NCBI GenBank assembly: GCA_951812925.1
Contig: OX638368.1
Span: 9,751,994 to 9,815,993, forward strand
Length of the DNA stretch: 64,000 bases
Direction of reading: 5' to 3'
Source: Calliopum simillimum
Lineage: Eukaryota > Arthropoda > Insecta > Diptera > Lauxaniidae
Part shown: positions 26,707 through 38,220 of the stretch, piece after piece
How positions within the stretch are numbered: position 1 is the first letter of the stretch
Layout of the letters: every line of letters starts with the position of its first letter
The notes under the pieces: model-generated
Database searches by the model: none
What the model was told of the DNA's origin: nothing
What the model saw: the letters and a program-made list of their open reading frames with translations, nothing else
Made by a program: the position numbers and the translations under genes

Positions 26707-27653
26707 TTAGCCAGGGGTCTTGACTCGCCGGTGGCCAGATTAAGAAACGGTTCTTGATTTAAATAAATAAAAGACTCGATTTCAAGTCCAATTATTTATT
26801 TTAATATTATTTCTTTATTTAAATAATAATAAATACATCCTTTTACATCTCTTCCTAGTTCTGACCGTCAGTCGCTGATACTCCTTCTTGTTAACCTTCC
26901 ATATCTCCTAGCGAAGTAGTGGCATTACTGTTTTCTTTTGACTATGGATGACAACTCCTCGACTCAAGTTTCACACCCTTACTATCTAGTTTGTACAACA
27001 AATTTGCGCATTCTAAACTGTAGATCAACGGAAACAGCGAAACAAGCGAGTTTCCACAAAACATTCCTCATGTCTCCAAAGCCACTTTCTATGCCTACCT
27101 ACGGAATTTCTATGTCTGCGCAATAAGCCGACGTACATCAGGTCCTGTACCTACGGAAATAGCTAAACAAGCGAGTTCCCACACAAACACTCCTCGTATC
27201 TCAAACGGTGCTTTCTATGCCTACATATAGAATTCCTCTGTTTGCGCAATAGGCTGACATACTTCAAGTTGTGTACCAACGGACACAGCTGAACAATCGA
27301 GTCCCCGTGTGTAAATGCAGGGGACGTATGTACTTAGTTGTGTATTTGTGACTGCAGCTAACCCAGCGAGTCCCCACAAAACAACTCTTGCTACCAGCTA
27401 ATTTCTACTATAGTCACTACTACTACGTCTACGGTTAACAGTTACCTTCATTTCTTCTGGTTCCGTCTGCTGTTACTGCAACTGCAACTTCTGCTGCGAT
27501 GTGTGCCGCGGGATTTCTCGGGAGTCACTAGCTGATTTTTCACGGAATAATTGTTATATATATTATTCTTACTACGTGTACACATGTTTGATCAGCTGTT
27601 TCTCCTCAAAGCCATCAACAGCTGTTTCTGAGGATGACTGACGTGCCAGGGGT
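26707..27653 (-). mobile_element. Probable solo LTR (or unclassified insertion)
   Basis: A roughly 947-bp block of clearly different composition is flanked on both sides by the 6-bp direct repeat gacact (26701-26706 and 27654-27659). Read on the minus strand it starts ACCCCTGGCACGTCAG and ends AAGACCCCTGGCTAA. Near that 3' end lie aaataaag and aaaataaata polyadenylation-like signals, as expected of an LTR. The middle holds about three imperfect tandem units of about 125 bp (gcgagtttccac, ctttctatgcctac, gcgcaataagcc and repeats). There is no adjacent primer-binding site or polypurine tract, so it would be a solo LTR. The ends are not the usual TG...CA, so the class is open. Confidence 0.5.
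27030..27310. repeat. Tandem units of about 125 bp inside the LTR-like block
   Basis: Blocks aacaagcgagtttccacaaa / aacaagcgagttcccacaca / aacaatcgagtccccgtgtg recur at about 27040, 27161 and 27290. They are accompanied by repeated ctttctatgcctac and tttgcgcaatag blocks. A further diverged copy (cagcgagtccccacaaaac) lies at 27363. Confidence 0.65.
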
Positions 27654-27659
27654 GACACT

Positions 27660-28850
27660 GACAAATTTCAATTTACTATATTAGGAATGTTCACTAACTG
27701 TATTAACTTATAATTCTTTTCTTAAACTTTACAATTAATGAATATATGTGTTTATTTAACTAAACAATGCATATTCATAAAAAATAAATGGCAGAATGAA
27801 ATAATCAAATAAAAATAAAGGCATAAAAATGAGAAGGACACTTCGTCCTTATAATGGAGCAGTTCTAGAAAAAGTTGTGATTCCATTTCATTTAATGATA
27901 TCAAGTAGCAATAATCTTCCTTATCAAACAATACCCTTTTTGATTAGATTCTTACTTTCCAAGTTATCTTTCTTCAAAGTAATGACATAATATTTTTAAG
28001 TTTTTTATGGCCATAAATCAGTTTTCCGCTTTTTACATACTCGTAAAGTAGTATTTTGTATATCTATGGGTCAAGATGCGTTTATTTCAAAGCGTGATAT
28101 CTCGGAGAGAGAAGATTATGACTATCCAATACCATTATAAAAATGGAATTATACCTTTTCCTGTAAGTGTACCATAAGTCTGGAAAAAAAGCTTTCTGAA
28201 ACCTTTAACAATGATATATCAAAATCTTACGGGTGTATTAGCTGTCTTGATCTAGAATTCGGATTCAATGTCAAAAAGTACGTTAGAGTTCATATGTCTA
28301 GCCAAAAGTTTGTTCCATTTTTTGTTTTTTTACTTTGTGTGCCTGTGCATATGAAGATGCATTTTTGTTGATGGTTTTCGCAGCATATGACCTAATCATT
28401 TCAATTTTCGTCATCTGATTTGTACAGAGATAACATTTTGTCAAAAGCATATTTATTTTAACAAAATATGTATTTATATTTCAATAAAAAAAGCTTTTCA
28501 AACTACTTATTACCCTTCTAGAAAATAAATTGTGTGATCTAATCCAAACCTCTATAAACTAAATTTGCACAAGTTGTTATCAATCAATCAAAAGATAAAA
28601 ATTTGCCATATTTTTATAAAATTTAAAAGTAAATTTAAAAATGTTCTCTGCATTCATTGCAAGATCACAAAATTTATTAATAAAATTTAAATTCAATTAA
28701 AATGTTCAAAGCATTTTCATTGCAACATTTCCGTAAATATCTATGGGATTATGATGACGCCAACGCAGTCTATTGCCATCATTTGGATTTTTGTCTTTCA
28801 TCAGCAATGTTACCCTGTAAAATGTACATGAACTGTCGCCTTTCCTAAAT
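27660..28850. other. AT-rich stretch, no feature recognised
   Basis: No motif-bearing frame, tandem repeat or terminal repeat was found. Confidence 0.5.
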
Positions 28851-28859
28851 GCTTTTAAG

Positions 28860-29180
28860 TATGAAACAATTATAACAATAACAAACAATAACAACAACAA
28901 CAACAATAACAACAATTACAATTGCAATCATTATTCGAGGTAAGGCGACCTTTTTCAGACCAATCTTGAATATCTGCAGGTGATTGACATCGTTGTTTTT
29001 TTGAGGAGGAACGGCTTTTAATTGTTTGTGTTTACCAAATAATAAACAAAAACACAAATTATGAGAAAACAATAACAGCAACAGCAACTACAACAACAAC
29101 AACAGTAACTGTAAAAATAGTTCATTCAACTATTTGTTGATACTTCAAGTTGTTGTCGTTGTTGTTGTTATTGTTGCTAT
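28860..29180. repeat. CAA/TTG trinucleotide repeat cluster
   Basis: Interrupted (AAC)n/(CAA)n runs lie at about 28870-28925 and 29068-29112, followed by an inverted TTG run at 29143-29178. Poly-Leu, Ile and Val frames on the minus strand here (for example 28706-29087) are translations of the repeat and not genes. Confidence 0.75.
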
Positions 29181-29189
29181 AAAGAATTC

Positions 29190-29722
29190 TTTGATTCAAT
29201 TAAGGAAGTAAATAAACAAAGGAAAAGTCTTTTAAATTGCACAGTGTTTGCCAAAAAAAAAGTGGAAAAATAGTACAACTTGTATGTATGTATGATTCTA
29301 TTTATATGTTTCGACGAATATTTAAAAATTTTGAAGGAATCTTAGGAGAAATCAACTTTAAAAGAATTTTGATATTCATTCTATCCACTAGGCACTATAA
29401 CACTTATTTACCTGCGGAAACGTAAACATTTTTTTCTTGGTAGTGGAATCATTCCAACGAATGAATAAAAGTTTTTCAAGATAGCATTTTCATGAAAAGT
29501 TGGAATGCGAAAAGGGTTATTTCTTAGTAATAGAAGGGCTTATATTTATTTATGCATGAATACTGACAAAACTTAATACATTTTTAAATCAATATACTTA
29601 TTCTTAATTTATATCCAATATGCTTTCTCAAATCATTTGTAGACTCCGAGACGTGATCTGATTTTTAAATATTTTTGAGATTTGAGACAAAGTCTACAAA
29701 ATTCAATGTAAAATATACAGTA
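29190..29722. other. AT-rich stretch, no feature recognised
   Basis: Only one short frame (29237-29425) without motifs. Confidence 0.45.
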
Positions 29723-29796
29723 GAGTGCGTCGAAATTAATATTCATCCCAAAACCGACTCAAAAGTTAGAAGGACTCTTAAAAACGATACATGCAT

Positions 29797-29828
<32 letters not shown>

Positions 29829-29994
29829 CATTCTGAGGACAACCGATGGAGCACTTTTGATTCTACTGAAGTCCCATTTTGGCTAAAAAAAAACATGTTT
29901 TTTGATCATAATTTTTTGTTTTCATTAGAAAATGGATATATAGAAATGGATGGTAGGTATAGATAATATTTGGTTACAAAAATCTATTTTTTAC

Positions 29995-30165
29995 GTTTTT
30001 CAATAACGAGATCGGAAAAAAGATTTTTTACTCAAAAACAAGGCATCTACGAAAAAATGGTATACGGTAAAAAATACTTAAGATTATCCAAAAAACACGT
30101 GTGAATTTTTTCAGAAAAAAAAAATTCTGAAAAAAATTCACATCAATTCTTTGAAAGATTCTAAA
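29995..30165. repeat. Hairpin-core, copy 2
   Basis: Carries the common core order ttactcaaaaacaaggcatc, tacgaaaaaatggtatacgg, aaatacttaagat, cacgtgtgaattttttc, then the mirrored gaaaaaaattcacatc and gattctaaat. The outer right half is lost where the palindrome at 30162-30638 begins. Confidence 0.65.
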
Positions 30166-30638
30166 TAATTTTATTTTGTTATATAAATTATCTTTACCAT
30201 CAACTTATCTTTACAGAATGAAATCTGATGGGTCGTCATCGAAAAAGCTCCAATTGTTCATTGAATATGGTTTTCATCCAAGAAGAAAGTCATATCAAAA
30301 CCATAGAGAACATGTAATATAAATATAAGTTGCCATTTATATGAAAACCTTGTAATATTAAGAAGAAATCTCATCGTTTTCAATACGATTTCTTCTTAAT
30401 TTTATAAGAAATGTTCTGGAAAATAATAAGATTTCTTCTCAATACTATAAAATTTTCATATAAATAGCAACTTATATTTATATTAGATGTTCTCTATGGT
30501 TTTGATATGACTTTCTTCTTGGATGAAAACCATATTTAATGAACAATTGGAGCTTTTTCGATGACGACCCATCAGATTTCATTCTGTAAAGATAAGTTGA
30601 TGGTAAAGATAATTTATATAACAAAATAAAATTATTTA
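30162..30638. repeat. 477-bp palindrome
   Basis: The left arm begins taaataattttattttgtt and the right arm ends aacaaaataaaattattta. Internal blocks pair across a centre near 30400: ttatctttaccatcaac / gttgatggtaaagataa, tttcatccaagaagaaag / ctttcttcttggatgaaa and aagaagaaatct / gatttcttctt. The arms are about 230 bp with few mismatches, so a transcript would be a long hairpin. The 78-codon frame at 30478-30714 is part of the arm. Confidence 0.8.
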
Positions 30639-31029
30639 CATTGTATTTTCTTAAATGCCTCAGTCCTGCCGTCATTCCCCAAGCAATATAAATAAATACA
30701 TAAGGTTCTGTCAAATTTAAACAAGAAAAAAAAATTTATACGATTTTCTCCTTAAAACTAGAAAATAATAAGTTTCTCACGTTACTTACATCTTTCTATG
30801 TTATATTCCATATAGAAATGATGCAAAAATCTTTTTAAAATTTTAGGAAGATTTTTTGAGTTAATTCATAGAGATTGCTCTATGGAAAATTCATGTTGTA
30901 TTCTATTTTTAATGGGAATTCATAGGTAATTTTTTGCTCTGTGTACCGTTTTTAAGAGTCCCTCTAACATTTGAGTCGGTTTCGGGATGATTTTATTTTG
31001 CTTCATACAAAATCGACCCGGTCTAATAT

Positions 31030-31465
31030 ACAGTGTAAGTATTTTTCTCTCAATCTCCTTAATTTTAATTGTTTGTGCAGAGAGACTTAATAAATTATTT
31101 CGAAATTAATTGAAACTAGAATTTTTTTTTTTTATTCACTTCTACATATGTTTTCAAAAAACGATTCTATGTCAACAGTGATGCTGAGGTGTCTAAAATT
31201 CAAATTGTACCTTTTACCATTCAATAAAGCAAAACATAAAATATTTTTGAAAACAAATGCTGAAATAATAGGTTTTACACTATCGGTTATCCATTCAATT
31301 TAGGTATTTTATAAGGTTCCTTGAAGATTAAGAGATGAAGAAAATATTTTAGAAATTATTTTTCTATCACGAGGGGACTAACAAAAGTTCGCAGAGTTAG
31401 TTAAAAGAAAACTAAAAAAAAGTATTTTTGTTAATTTATGTTTAATCTTCATCCATTTTTGTCTT
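31030..31465. other. AT-rich stretch, no feature recognised
   Basis: Nothing supported beyond short homopolymer runs. Confidence 0.45.
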
Positions 31466-31472
31466 CTCTGCA

Positions 31473-31700
31473 TTATTGCCATACATTTTCATAAATTTTG
31501 TTAGCCTCACTTAGTGGATCACTTGTTAAAATCACTCCGAAAAACATTTTTCTAAAGCTTCCTGACCTCTCACTAACTGCATTTATTATCTTTGCATTGC
31601 CATTAAAGGCTTTTCCCCTGAATTGTTCTTTCCTAATTTTTGGAAACAACCACAAATTACAAGGTGCCAGATCCGGAAAACATGCGAATGTTCTTCCTCA
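31473..31700 (-). pseudogene. Mariner-like transposase C-terminal relic
   Basis: Reading the minus strand from about 31680 gives PDLAPCNLWLFPKIRKEQF followed by RGKAFN and a 40-residue tail ending at a stop at 31473. PDLAPCD-x-x-LFPK-(x)n-L-x-GK-x-F is the third catalytic-acid motif of mariner/Tc1 transposases. Here the catalytic Asp position is Asn (APCN). Upstream on this strand no frame continues cleanly, and the first two acidic motifs were not found, so this is a 5'-truncated dead fragment. The sequence differs from the relic at 13260-13720, and the two do not overlap in the part of the protein they preserve, so I cannot say whether they come from one family. Confidence 0.65.
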
Positions 31701-31719
31701 TAATAGCCGCATTTCGACT

Positions 31720-32925
31720 ACAGCATACGGTCGCAACTGCTTCAATGTTCGACAGACAATACTCTTCTGTTGTTCTTTGTATTTGTCGAACAAAACCCAA
31801 AGAAAATAAAAGCACTTAAAAAATTTTATTCCAAGAGTTTCCTGTATTCTAATGCAAAAGTCTATTTCTTTTTTCGCATTAGGATATTAGTTCATATTGA
31901 AACATTTTTCGATTTGTTTTTAAACGATTCATCTTCGTTCTGTACTAATAATAAGAGGACTACTTCGACGATGACATTTCGGCAATCCTAATTTTAATAA
32001 AAGTAGGACTCAATGATGCCCACAGCCAACAAACTGTTATATTTATATAGGTGCTACAACCTCAACCTCTTCTATGTAGTTCAGTAGATAATGTCAATGA
32101 TAAAAAAGTATTTTCTAGAATTGCCCATTTGTTGATAAGTACATCATTACTGACAAAGAGTATGTAGGTTGTCAACAAAAGTTTTGCTGTTTTTATTGCT
32201 ATTGTAGTTGATGTTGCAGTTAATGCTGTAGAATTTGAGTTCAAGCTCAAGGTATCTTGTAGTCAACGGCATGTAAAATACAGAAAACAACAAAGATAAA
32301 TAGCAATGAATAATGTACAAATAAAAATAAAGTTACACTGAGAAAAAGTCCTTCAGTAGTTTTTACTTTATTGACATAGGCGGCCATTTTAGTATAAAAA
32401 GAGGTCCCATTAATGTTGAAGATAAATATTATATGCAATACAATATGTATATTTGATCATACTGTATCTAAAATCACTGTCACATAAATTTTGTTTTGCC
32501 TTTTGTTTTTCAATCTAATTTTATTTTACTCTCTCAATAAACTTTCAAATGTAAAGACGTGTGTCGCCTTTTATTTGTTGAACTGCGCTGAAGGATTTTT
32601 AGTTTTTTCCAACAATTAAAATGCCCGTTTATAATTTTTTTGAAATCCTCTTTAAATTTCCTTCAATTTGATAGTACATTTATTACACCAATTTTTTGAT
32701 TTGAGATCGGAAACAAATCTATATATTAGTACGAAAGACAAAAATTTGTCCTACCTTTTTTACCATGCTAGAAATGAAGCACGACTCTGAATTACACACC
32801 ATTAGAAAGATATTTGTGTGTAAATGTGCACAAAGTTAAAATTATTTTAATATTTTGCCATTGAGCCAGGTAAAATTACGCGGTCATACAGAGAAAAATA
32901 CAAAATGCTGACAGACACTGACTTC
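31720..32925. other. AT-rich stretch, no feature recognised
   Basis: Short frames at 31770-32438 carry no motifs. The Ala/Thr/Ile-rich frame at 32062-32250 comes from GCT/GTT-rich low complexity. Confidence 0.45.
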
Positions 32926-32929
32926 ATGC

Positions 32930-33400
32930 TTTTATACCATACACTCAGGGTATATTCACCTTGTAACGCAGAGAAGGAGGTGTGACAGGTATAAAAAAGC
33001 ATATATAATTTTGATAAGCGTCACTTTCTGAGTCGATATAGCCATGCCCGTCTGTCAGGCTGACTGGCTGGCTGGCAGGCTGTCTGTTGAAATATTTTTT
33101 ACGAGAAAACTAAGCAAGATAATTCAGTGAAATTTAGTTCAGTGGCTTTGCCATAAAAGTTAGCTCAAGGTATTGAAAATGAGTGAAATCGGTCGAAGGC
33201 CACGCCTACCGTTCATACAAAAAATATATTCCAAATCTGAAGCAAAATACACATAAATACAAGCTCTGGACGAAAACAAGGCGGATTCGAACAAGAGGGC
33301 GTGGCACCTCCCATATAAGTAAAAGTTTTGAAATGCTATAATGAAAACGTTATTCGAAATAATCGAACCAAAAACTAAGTGAATTGTTCAAGATAATTTG
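32930..33400 (+). repeat. Dispersed repeat family 1, copy 2
   Basis: Same orientation and block order as 415-935: cactcagggtatattcacc, cgcagagaaggaggtgtg, gagtcgatatagccatgcc, a GGCTGG-rich run, gaaatcgg...ccacgcctaccg and gggcgtggcacctcccata. It begins more completely (tataccatacactcagggta), suggesting the 5' end of the repeat is near 32932. Confidence 0.75.
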
Positions 33401-33404
33401 GCAC

Positions 33405-35345
33405 CACCCATATTTTCAAAAAACTGCAGTGTAGGGCATTTAATTTTTAGCCAGGCCAAAGGTAACACCTTTACTTGTTTGTTTTCTTTTCGTTTCACAT
33501 TTGTTATTGTACCAGGGATGATAAATGAGCTTTTGTACCAAATAGTAAAAAAAAGGACTAAAACTGTCCAAAAAGTACCAAAATTATTTTAAGCATTTGT
33601 GGTCAAATTTCGCCCAATTCTAGTAATTAAAAAATTATTAATAGGACCTTTTTCATACTGCCAAGGTAGGAAAAGAAGGAAAAAAATTAAAAATATCAAC
33701 TTTAAAGGTCCAGAACTTTATGCAATCCTTTTAAACCCTTTACCCAAAATATATTTTTACGACGCTTATAAACTTATCGTTAATACCCAGTATATGTCAC
33801 ACTCTGCGCAAACCAACAACAAAAGTATGCCATCAAGCTAAAACCCTAAAGGAATCATAATACGGTCTTTCATAGACATCTCTGATATACGTAGAATCGG
33901 TGCAATAAGAAATACGCGATTCGGGAAATGTCCACAAGCACGATGCAGAAGTTTTGTGGAAACCACATGCTGCAAGTGAAAGTATAAGGATAAAACAAAA
34001 CATTTCCATCCCATGTGATCACTTACGAGGTTCTTAACACTTTTCACGTCATTACCGATTTTAAGATTTAAAAGATGTGATGAAAATTTTGCAATGAATG
34101 CCATGAAGCACAAGTTTTTGCTCAGTGTAACATATGAAAATAACTGTCGTAGCTATTTATATCTGACAGTTTTAAGCAATTACGTTTACAGTAATGCAAA
34201 CATCGGATTATGTCGATCTTCCGAGTATTATTTGCTTAAACAAAAATAAATCATACGCCAAAAACCCACGTTCACACACAACGTTTAAGGTGCCGCCTTC
34301 TATAGAACGTATTATTTTGTAGCAATTTGGATTAAAAAGTGATTAAAATTGAAACAACATATGTATAGTGCCAGGCGACAAATGTCACTGTCAGATAAGA
34401 GGCGCGAATTAAGGTTACCACCCATTAAGCGAAATGAGTGCAAGCAAAATAAAGCTGTAAGCAATCACAGATACCCAAATATTGATGCAAAAAATATAAT
34501 GAATAATAATTAATTAAATTTGAAAAAGATTTAACAAAAAATTGAGTTCACTTGCATTTTGGGTTCTTTCTGTACACGTGCAGCAGCAGCATCAACAGCA
34601 AAATAGTTATCTGTTACCACAAATTTTCAGCTGATTCAGCATTTTATACAAAATTTGCTGTTGCTACTCGCACTCTCCCTTTGCCATTGCTGTTGTAATT
34701 AAATCATTGTTTTCTCTTGTGATTTATTTATGTATTTTTTCTTCTTTTGCTCCTTTAATTAGCGCTGTTTCTAATTAGTGTATTTTAAATGTAATTAATT
34801 TTGTGCATTCGAAATGCTGTTCATTTTTCGTGAAAATTTCTTAAGAATTTTTATTTATTTTCATTTATTGCTACTGGCTAGCTGGTTATGTCTGAACTGG
34901 ACTTTGGCATTTTTCTTTTTTTATTTTTCATTTCAACCACATCTGTTTAAATTATAATTCTAATTACAAATGGCTAATTTATTTATTTATTTCTGCGCAT
35001 CATGTGGTATATGGTATAGAAATATTTCAGCAAATTTGAAGTTCATTAACTTAAACAGTTTAATGGCAGCACAAGCCAACAGCAGCGAAATAATTAGGAA
35101 ATGTAATGAATAAAAATATTGCAGATACAGTTTTGTGCTCTGCTGACTGTCTTACAGGCACAGGTAATTTGGTTTTTGTCTAGGAAATTCCTAAAGCACA
35201 CTAGGGGTTTGCAATTTAGCTATGTGATAAATGGCAGAAAAAACATTAGTGAGGGAAAATGTTTTTAATAACTTTTGAATCGAATGTCTTACTGTGGAAA
35301 ATTAAGTTTTGCGTATTTGCAAACAAAAGAAAAAATATTGTTTGG
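33405..35345. other. AT-rich stretch, no feature recognised
   Basis: Frames of 64-91 codons at 33398-34113 show no motif. A GCAGCA run sits near 34581. Otherwise simple AT-rich sequence. Confidence 0.45.
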
Positions 35346-35379
35346 AAAGCATTTTCGGCAAGTTACCGAATCTATACTA

Positions 35380-35890
35380 ATATAATATATATATTTTTAT
35401 ATTATAAAAATTAAAATTTGTATGTTTTTATGTTCCGCATATACTGCCAAACGGCTGGACTGATCACTGTAAAAATGTATAATTATAGGTTTTTGGGTAC
35501 GGCGCAAGTTTCTGCATCATTAGTTTTTCGGAACCAAAAATTTCAAAATAAAAATGTTCGTGTTTTCTACGCTTTTCATGACCTTTTACGACTTCTTAGT
35601 TGAAAAAATTGTTTTTCACCCAAGGGTCCCCTCTATGATAATTCGTTTTTTCGTGTTTCCAAAAAAATCATTTCATATCGCTGAAAATATTTAACGGACA
35701 TGGATGAGATTTGGTATATGTATTAAAAGTTTCAACATAAATAATGTCCAAGGGAAAAATGGGCGGTACCACGGCCTTTTGAAAAATGTCACATCTCTGA
35801 AACTATTTAGCCCACATACTTAGATGAGACAATTAACGTTCTTTGGTATATGGAAGATTTGGCAACGCACACCGGATAATGCTATTATAG
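35380..35890 (+). repeat. Dispersed repeat family 2, copy 2, with upstream module
   Basis: The 35665-35882 part matches the reverse complement of 8505-8765 (gaaaatatttaacgg, gagatttggtatatgtatta, catctctgaaactattta, gcaacgcacac). The 35385-35470 part (aaaatttgtatgttttta, gttccgcatatactgcc, aacggctggactgat) resembles the start of common insect interspersed repeats, possibly Helitron-related, but that is from memory and unproven. Confidence 0.6.
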
Positions 35891-36144
35891 AATATAAAAC
35901 AAATACTTATTATTTAAAACAAATATTTATCTCTTATTCTAAGCCGTAAATATACATTGGTGAATCTCCAAAAGATTTACCAACACATGCTTTATTTTGT
36001 CCCCACTTATTTTTTCTTCTTTTTTTTATTATTTGCAGATACAGAACATGAACCCTTTTGAAAAATGAACAACAACAACAAGTCTATTGAATTAACCAAT
36101 AAACAACAATCTCTCGTGAGAGAACCATTCTCCCGGATACAATT

Positions 36145-36303
36145 TGAAGGAAGAATGACTGGATGGGAGAGTGGCAAGATTGGAGAATGACTAAATGGGA
36201 GAGTGACTAGATGGGAGAGTGGTTAGATGGAAGAATGACTAGACGGGAGAATGACAACAAGGGAGAATGACTAGATGGGAGGATGACTAAATTGAAAAAT
36301 AAC
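36145..36303. repeat. 16-bp minisatellite
   Basis: About nine tandem units of atgggagaatgactag with substitutions (atgggagagtgactag, acgggagaatgacaac, atgggaggatgactaa). The array ends about 80 bp left of the compound palindrome. A single similar piece, gggagagcagggagaatgac, lies at 41359-41378 on the far side. Confidence 0.85.
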
Positions 36304-36647
36304 AAAATAATGCAAGAACAGTAATATCCAAATGAAAAAAGCAATTATTTTTAGAAAATTTGATACTGGTGGATAGCAACTCACGGTGGTTTTTAAAAAA
36401 TTTCAACTTTTTGAAATACCACCCGCGATTTTTTTCGGGGATAGTGTTGGGGGACCCTTCTAGTATCAGAATCCGGGAACCGCGAAATCGAACGTCCAGC
36501 CGTTTTTTTTTTCGACATTTTAGTTTTTTTAACGATTTTTGAGAATGTCTCGGATTTATATACATATTATGTACACATATATATGTATGTACGTACATAT
36601 ATATACTTGTATATGTATATATGTGTAATATATATATATGTATATTA

Positions 36648-38204
36648 GGGGTGTTTTAGTGCACGAAATTTGGATTTTGATACTTGACACCCCTCAATTT
36701 TGTGAGGTTGGAAAAAAAAATTAGTTTGCAAAAAAAATTTTGGTTGTGGGGTGAGGATAAGGGTTGGCGCATCGAGGTCAAAGATGAGAGAAACGGAGAA
36801 ACAATTTACTTACAGCCCTTCAAGAGGGGCCACCTCTAGAGGGTTCAAATGTATGACCGACCCACATTTTTTTTTCTCCCCCAACATTTTTACCAAACAT
36901 ACCTACCCCTTATCTCTAACCCCTAAGGGGGCTTCCATACAAAATTGAAATTTTTAGGAAATCGACCCCCACCACTCCCAGGGTGCCCCTAGAAAGGTCA
37001 AATGTATGACCGGCCCCTAATATTTTTTCCTCTGCAACATTTTTTCCCACCATGCATACCCTCTATCTTTAGCTCCTTAGGGGGCTCCCATACAAAACTG
37101 ACGTCATAGACATAAAAAATATGGAAAGGAAATCGTCAAATAGGCCCATAACTGCCCAGGAGTCTCTCCTAGAGGAGTCAAATATATGACCGACCCCCAT
37201 CACCCCCCCTCCAAAGTTTCACAGCTTACCTACCCCCTATTTCCAATCCTTAAGGGGGCTCCCATACAAAGTTACGGTTTTTTTAAAAACTGCCCCCAAT
37301 GCCCTAACTGGACCATGAGTGAACCATGGGTACGCCTAGAAGGGTCAAATGTATGACCGACCCCCATTATTTCTAAGAAAATTTATAAAAAAACAAAATT
37401 TGTATGGCAGGCCCTTTTAGGGTTGAAAATAGGGGGTAGGTATGTGGCCAAAAAATATAGGTCGCGAAAAAATAATGGGGGTCGGTCATACATTTAACCC
37501 TTCTATGGGTACTCGTGGGCCAGTTAGGGCAGTTGGGGCATTTTATATAAGAACAGTAACTTTGTATGGGAGCCCCCTTAAGGATTAGAAATAGGGGGTA
37601 GGTATGCTGAGAAAAATCTTTGGAAAAGAGCTAATGGGGTTCGGTCTTATATTTGACTCCTCTATGAGTGACTTCTGGGCAGTTATGGGCCTATTTGACG
37701 ATTTCCTTTCCATATTTTTCATGTCCATGACATCTATTTCGTATGGGAGTCCCCTAAATAGTAAGAGATAGAGGGTAAGTATGTTAGAAAAAAATTTTGG
37801 GGAGAAAAAAATATTAGGGACCAGTCATACATTAGACCCTTCTAGGGGCACCCAAGGAGTGGTGGGGGTCGATTTCCTAAAAATGTCAATTTTATATGGG
37901 AGCCCCCTTAGGAGCTAGATATAGGGGGTAAGTACGTTTGGTAGAAATTTTGGAGGGGGAAAAATAATGTGGGTTGGTCATACATTTGACCCCTCTAGAG
38001 GTGACCCCTGAGCATTTGTAGGGCTATATGTAAATTTTTTCTCTTTTTCTCTCACCTTTGACCTCGATGCGCCAACCTTTACCCTCACCCCACCCCCAAA
38101 ATTTTTTTTGGAATCTCATTTTTTTTTCTAACCTCACAAAATTGAGGGGTGTCAAGTATCAAAATGTTGTTACTAAGGATCTCCATACATTCTTAAAACA
38201 CCTC
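36648..38204. mobile_element. Nested palindrome A (1557 bp)
   Basis: Ends GGGGTGTTTTA and TAAAACACCTC flanked by TA. The arms of about 740 bp meet near 37400. Each arm holds four imperfect direct repeats marked by gtatgaccgacccc (36851, 37004, 37183, 37351) and, mirrored, ggggtcggtcatac variants (about 37477, 37638, 37818, 37970). These come with ccttaagggggctcccatac and taccccctatttct blocks. It also pairs tttgacctcgatgcgccaac with gttggcgcatcgaggtcaaa. No protein is encoded. Confidence 0.85.
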
Positions 38205-38220
38205 TAATTTATATATATTA

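Larger units (their letters stand above)
29723..31023. mobile_element. GACCGGGTCGA-ended palindromic element, copy 1
   Basis: The right end (acaaaatcgacccggtc) is identical to the right end of 41626-42412. The left end is diverged (gagtgcgtcgaaattaa). Just inside, the arms pair: aaaccgactcaaaagttaga and actcttaaaaacg (29751-29786) against cgtttttaagagt and catttgagtcggttt (30954-30982). The left half carries the shared hairpin core (29995-30165). The next part is a separate palindrome (30162-30638) not present in copy 2. Poly-T of about 32 nt lies at 29798-29828. No coding capacity. Left boundary approximate. Confidence 0.65.

Noticed and set aside
28706..29087. Poly-Leu/Val/Ile membrane peptides
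   Set aside because: Translations of a (CAA/TTG)n microsatellite cluster.
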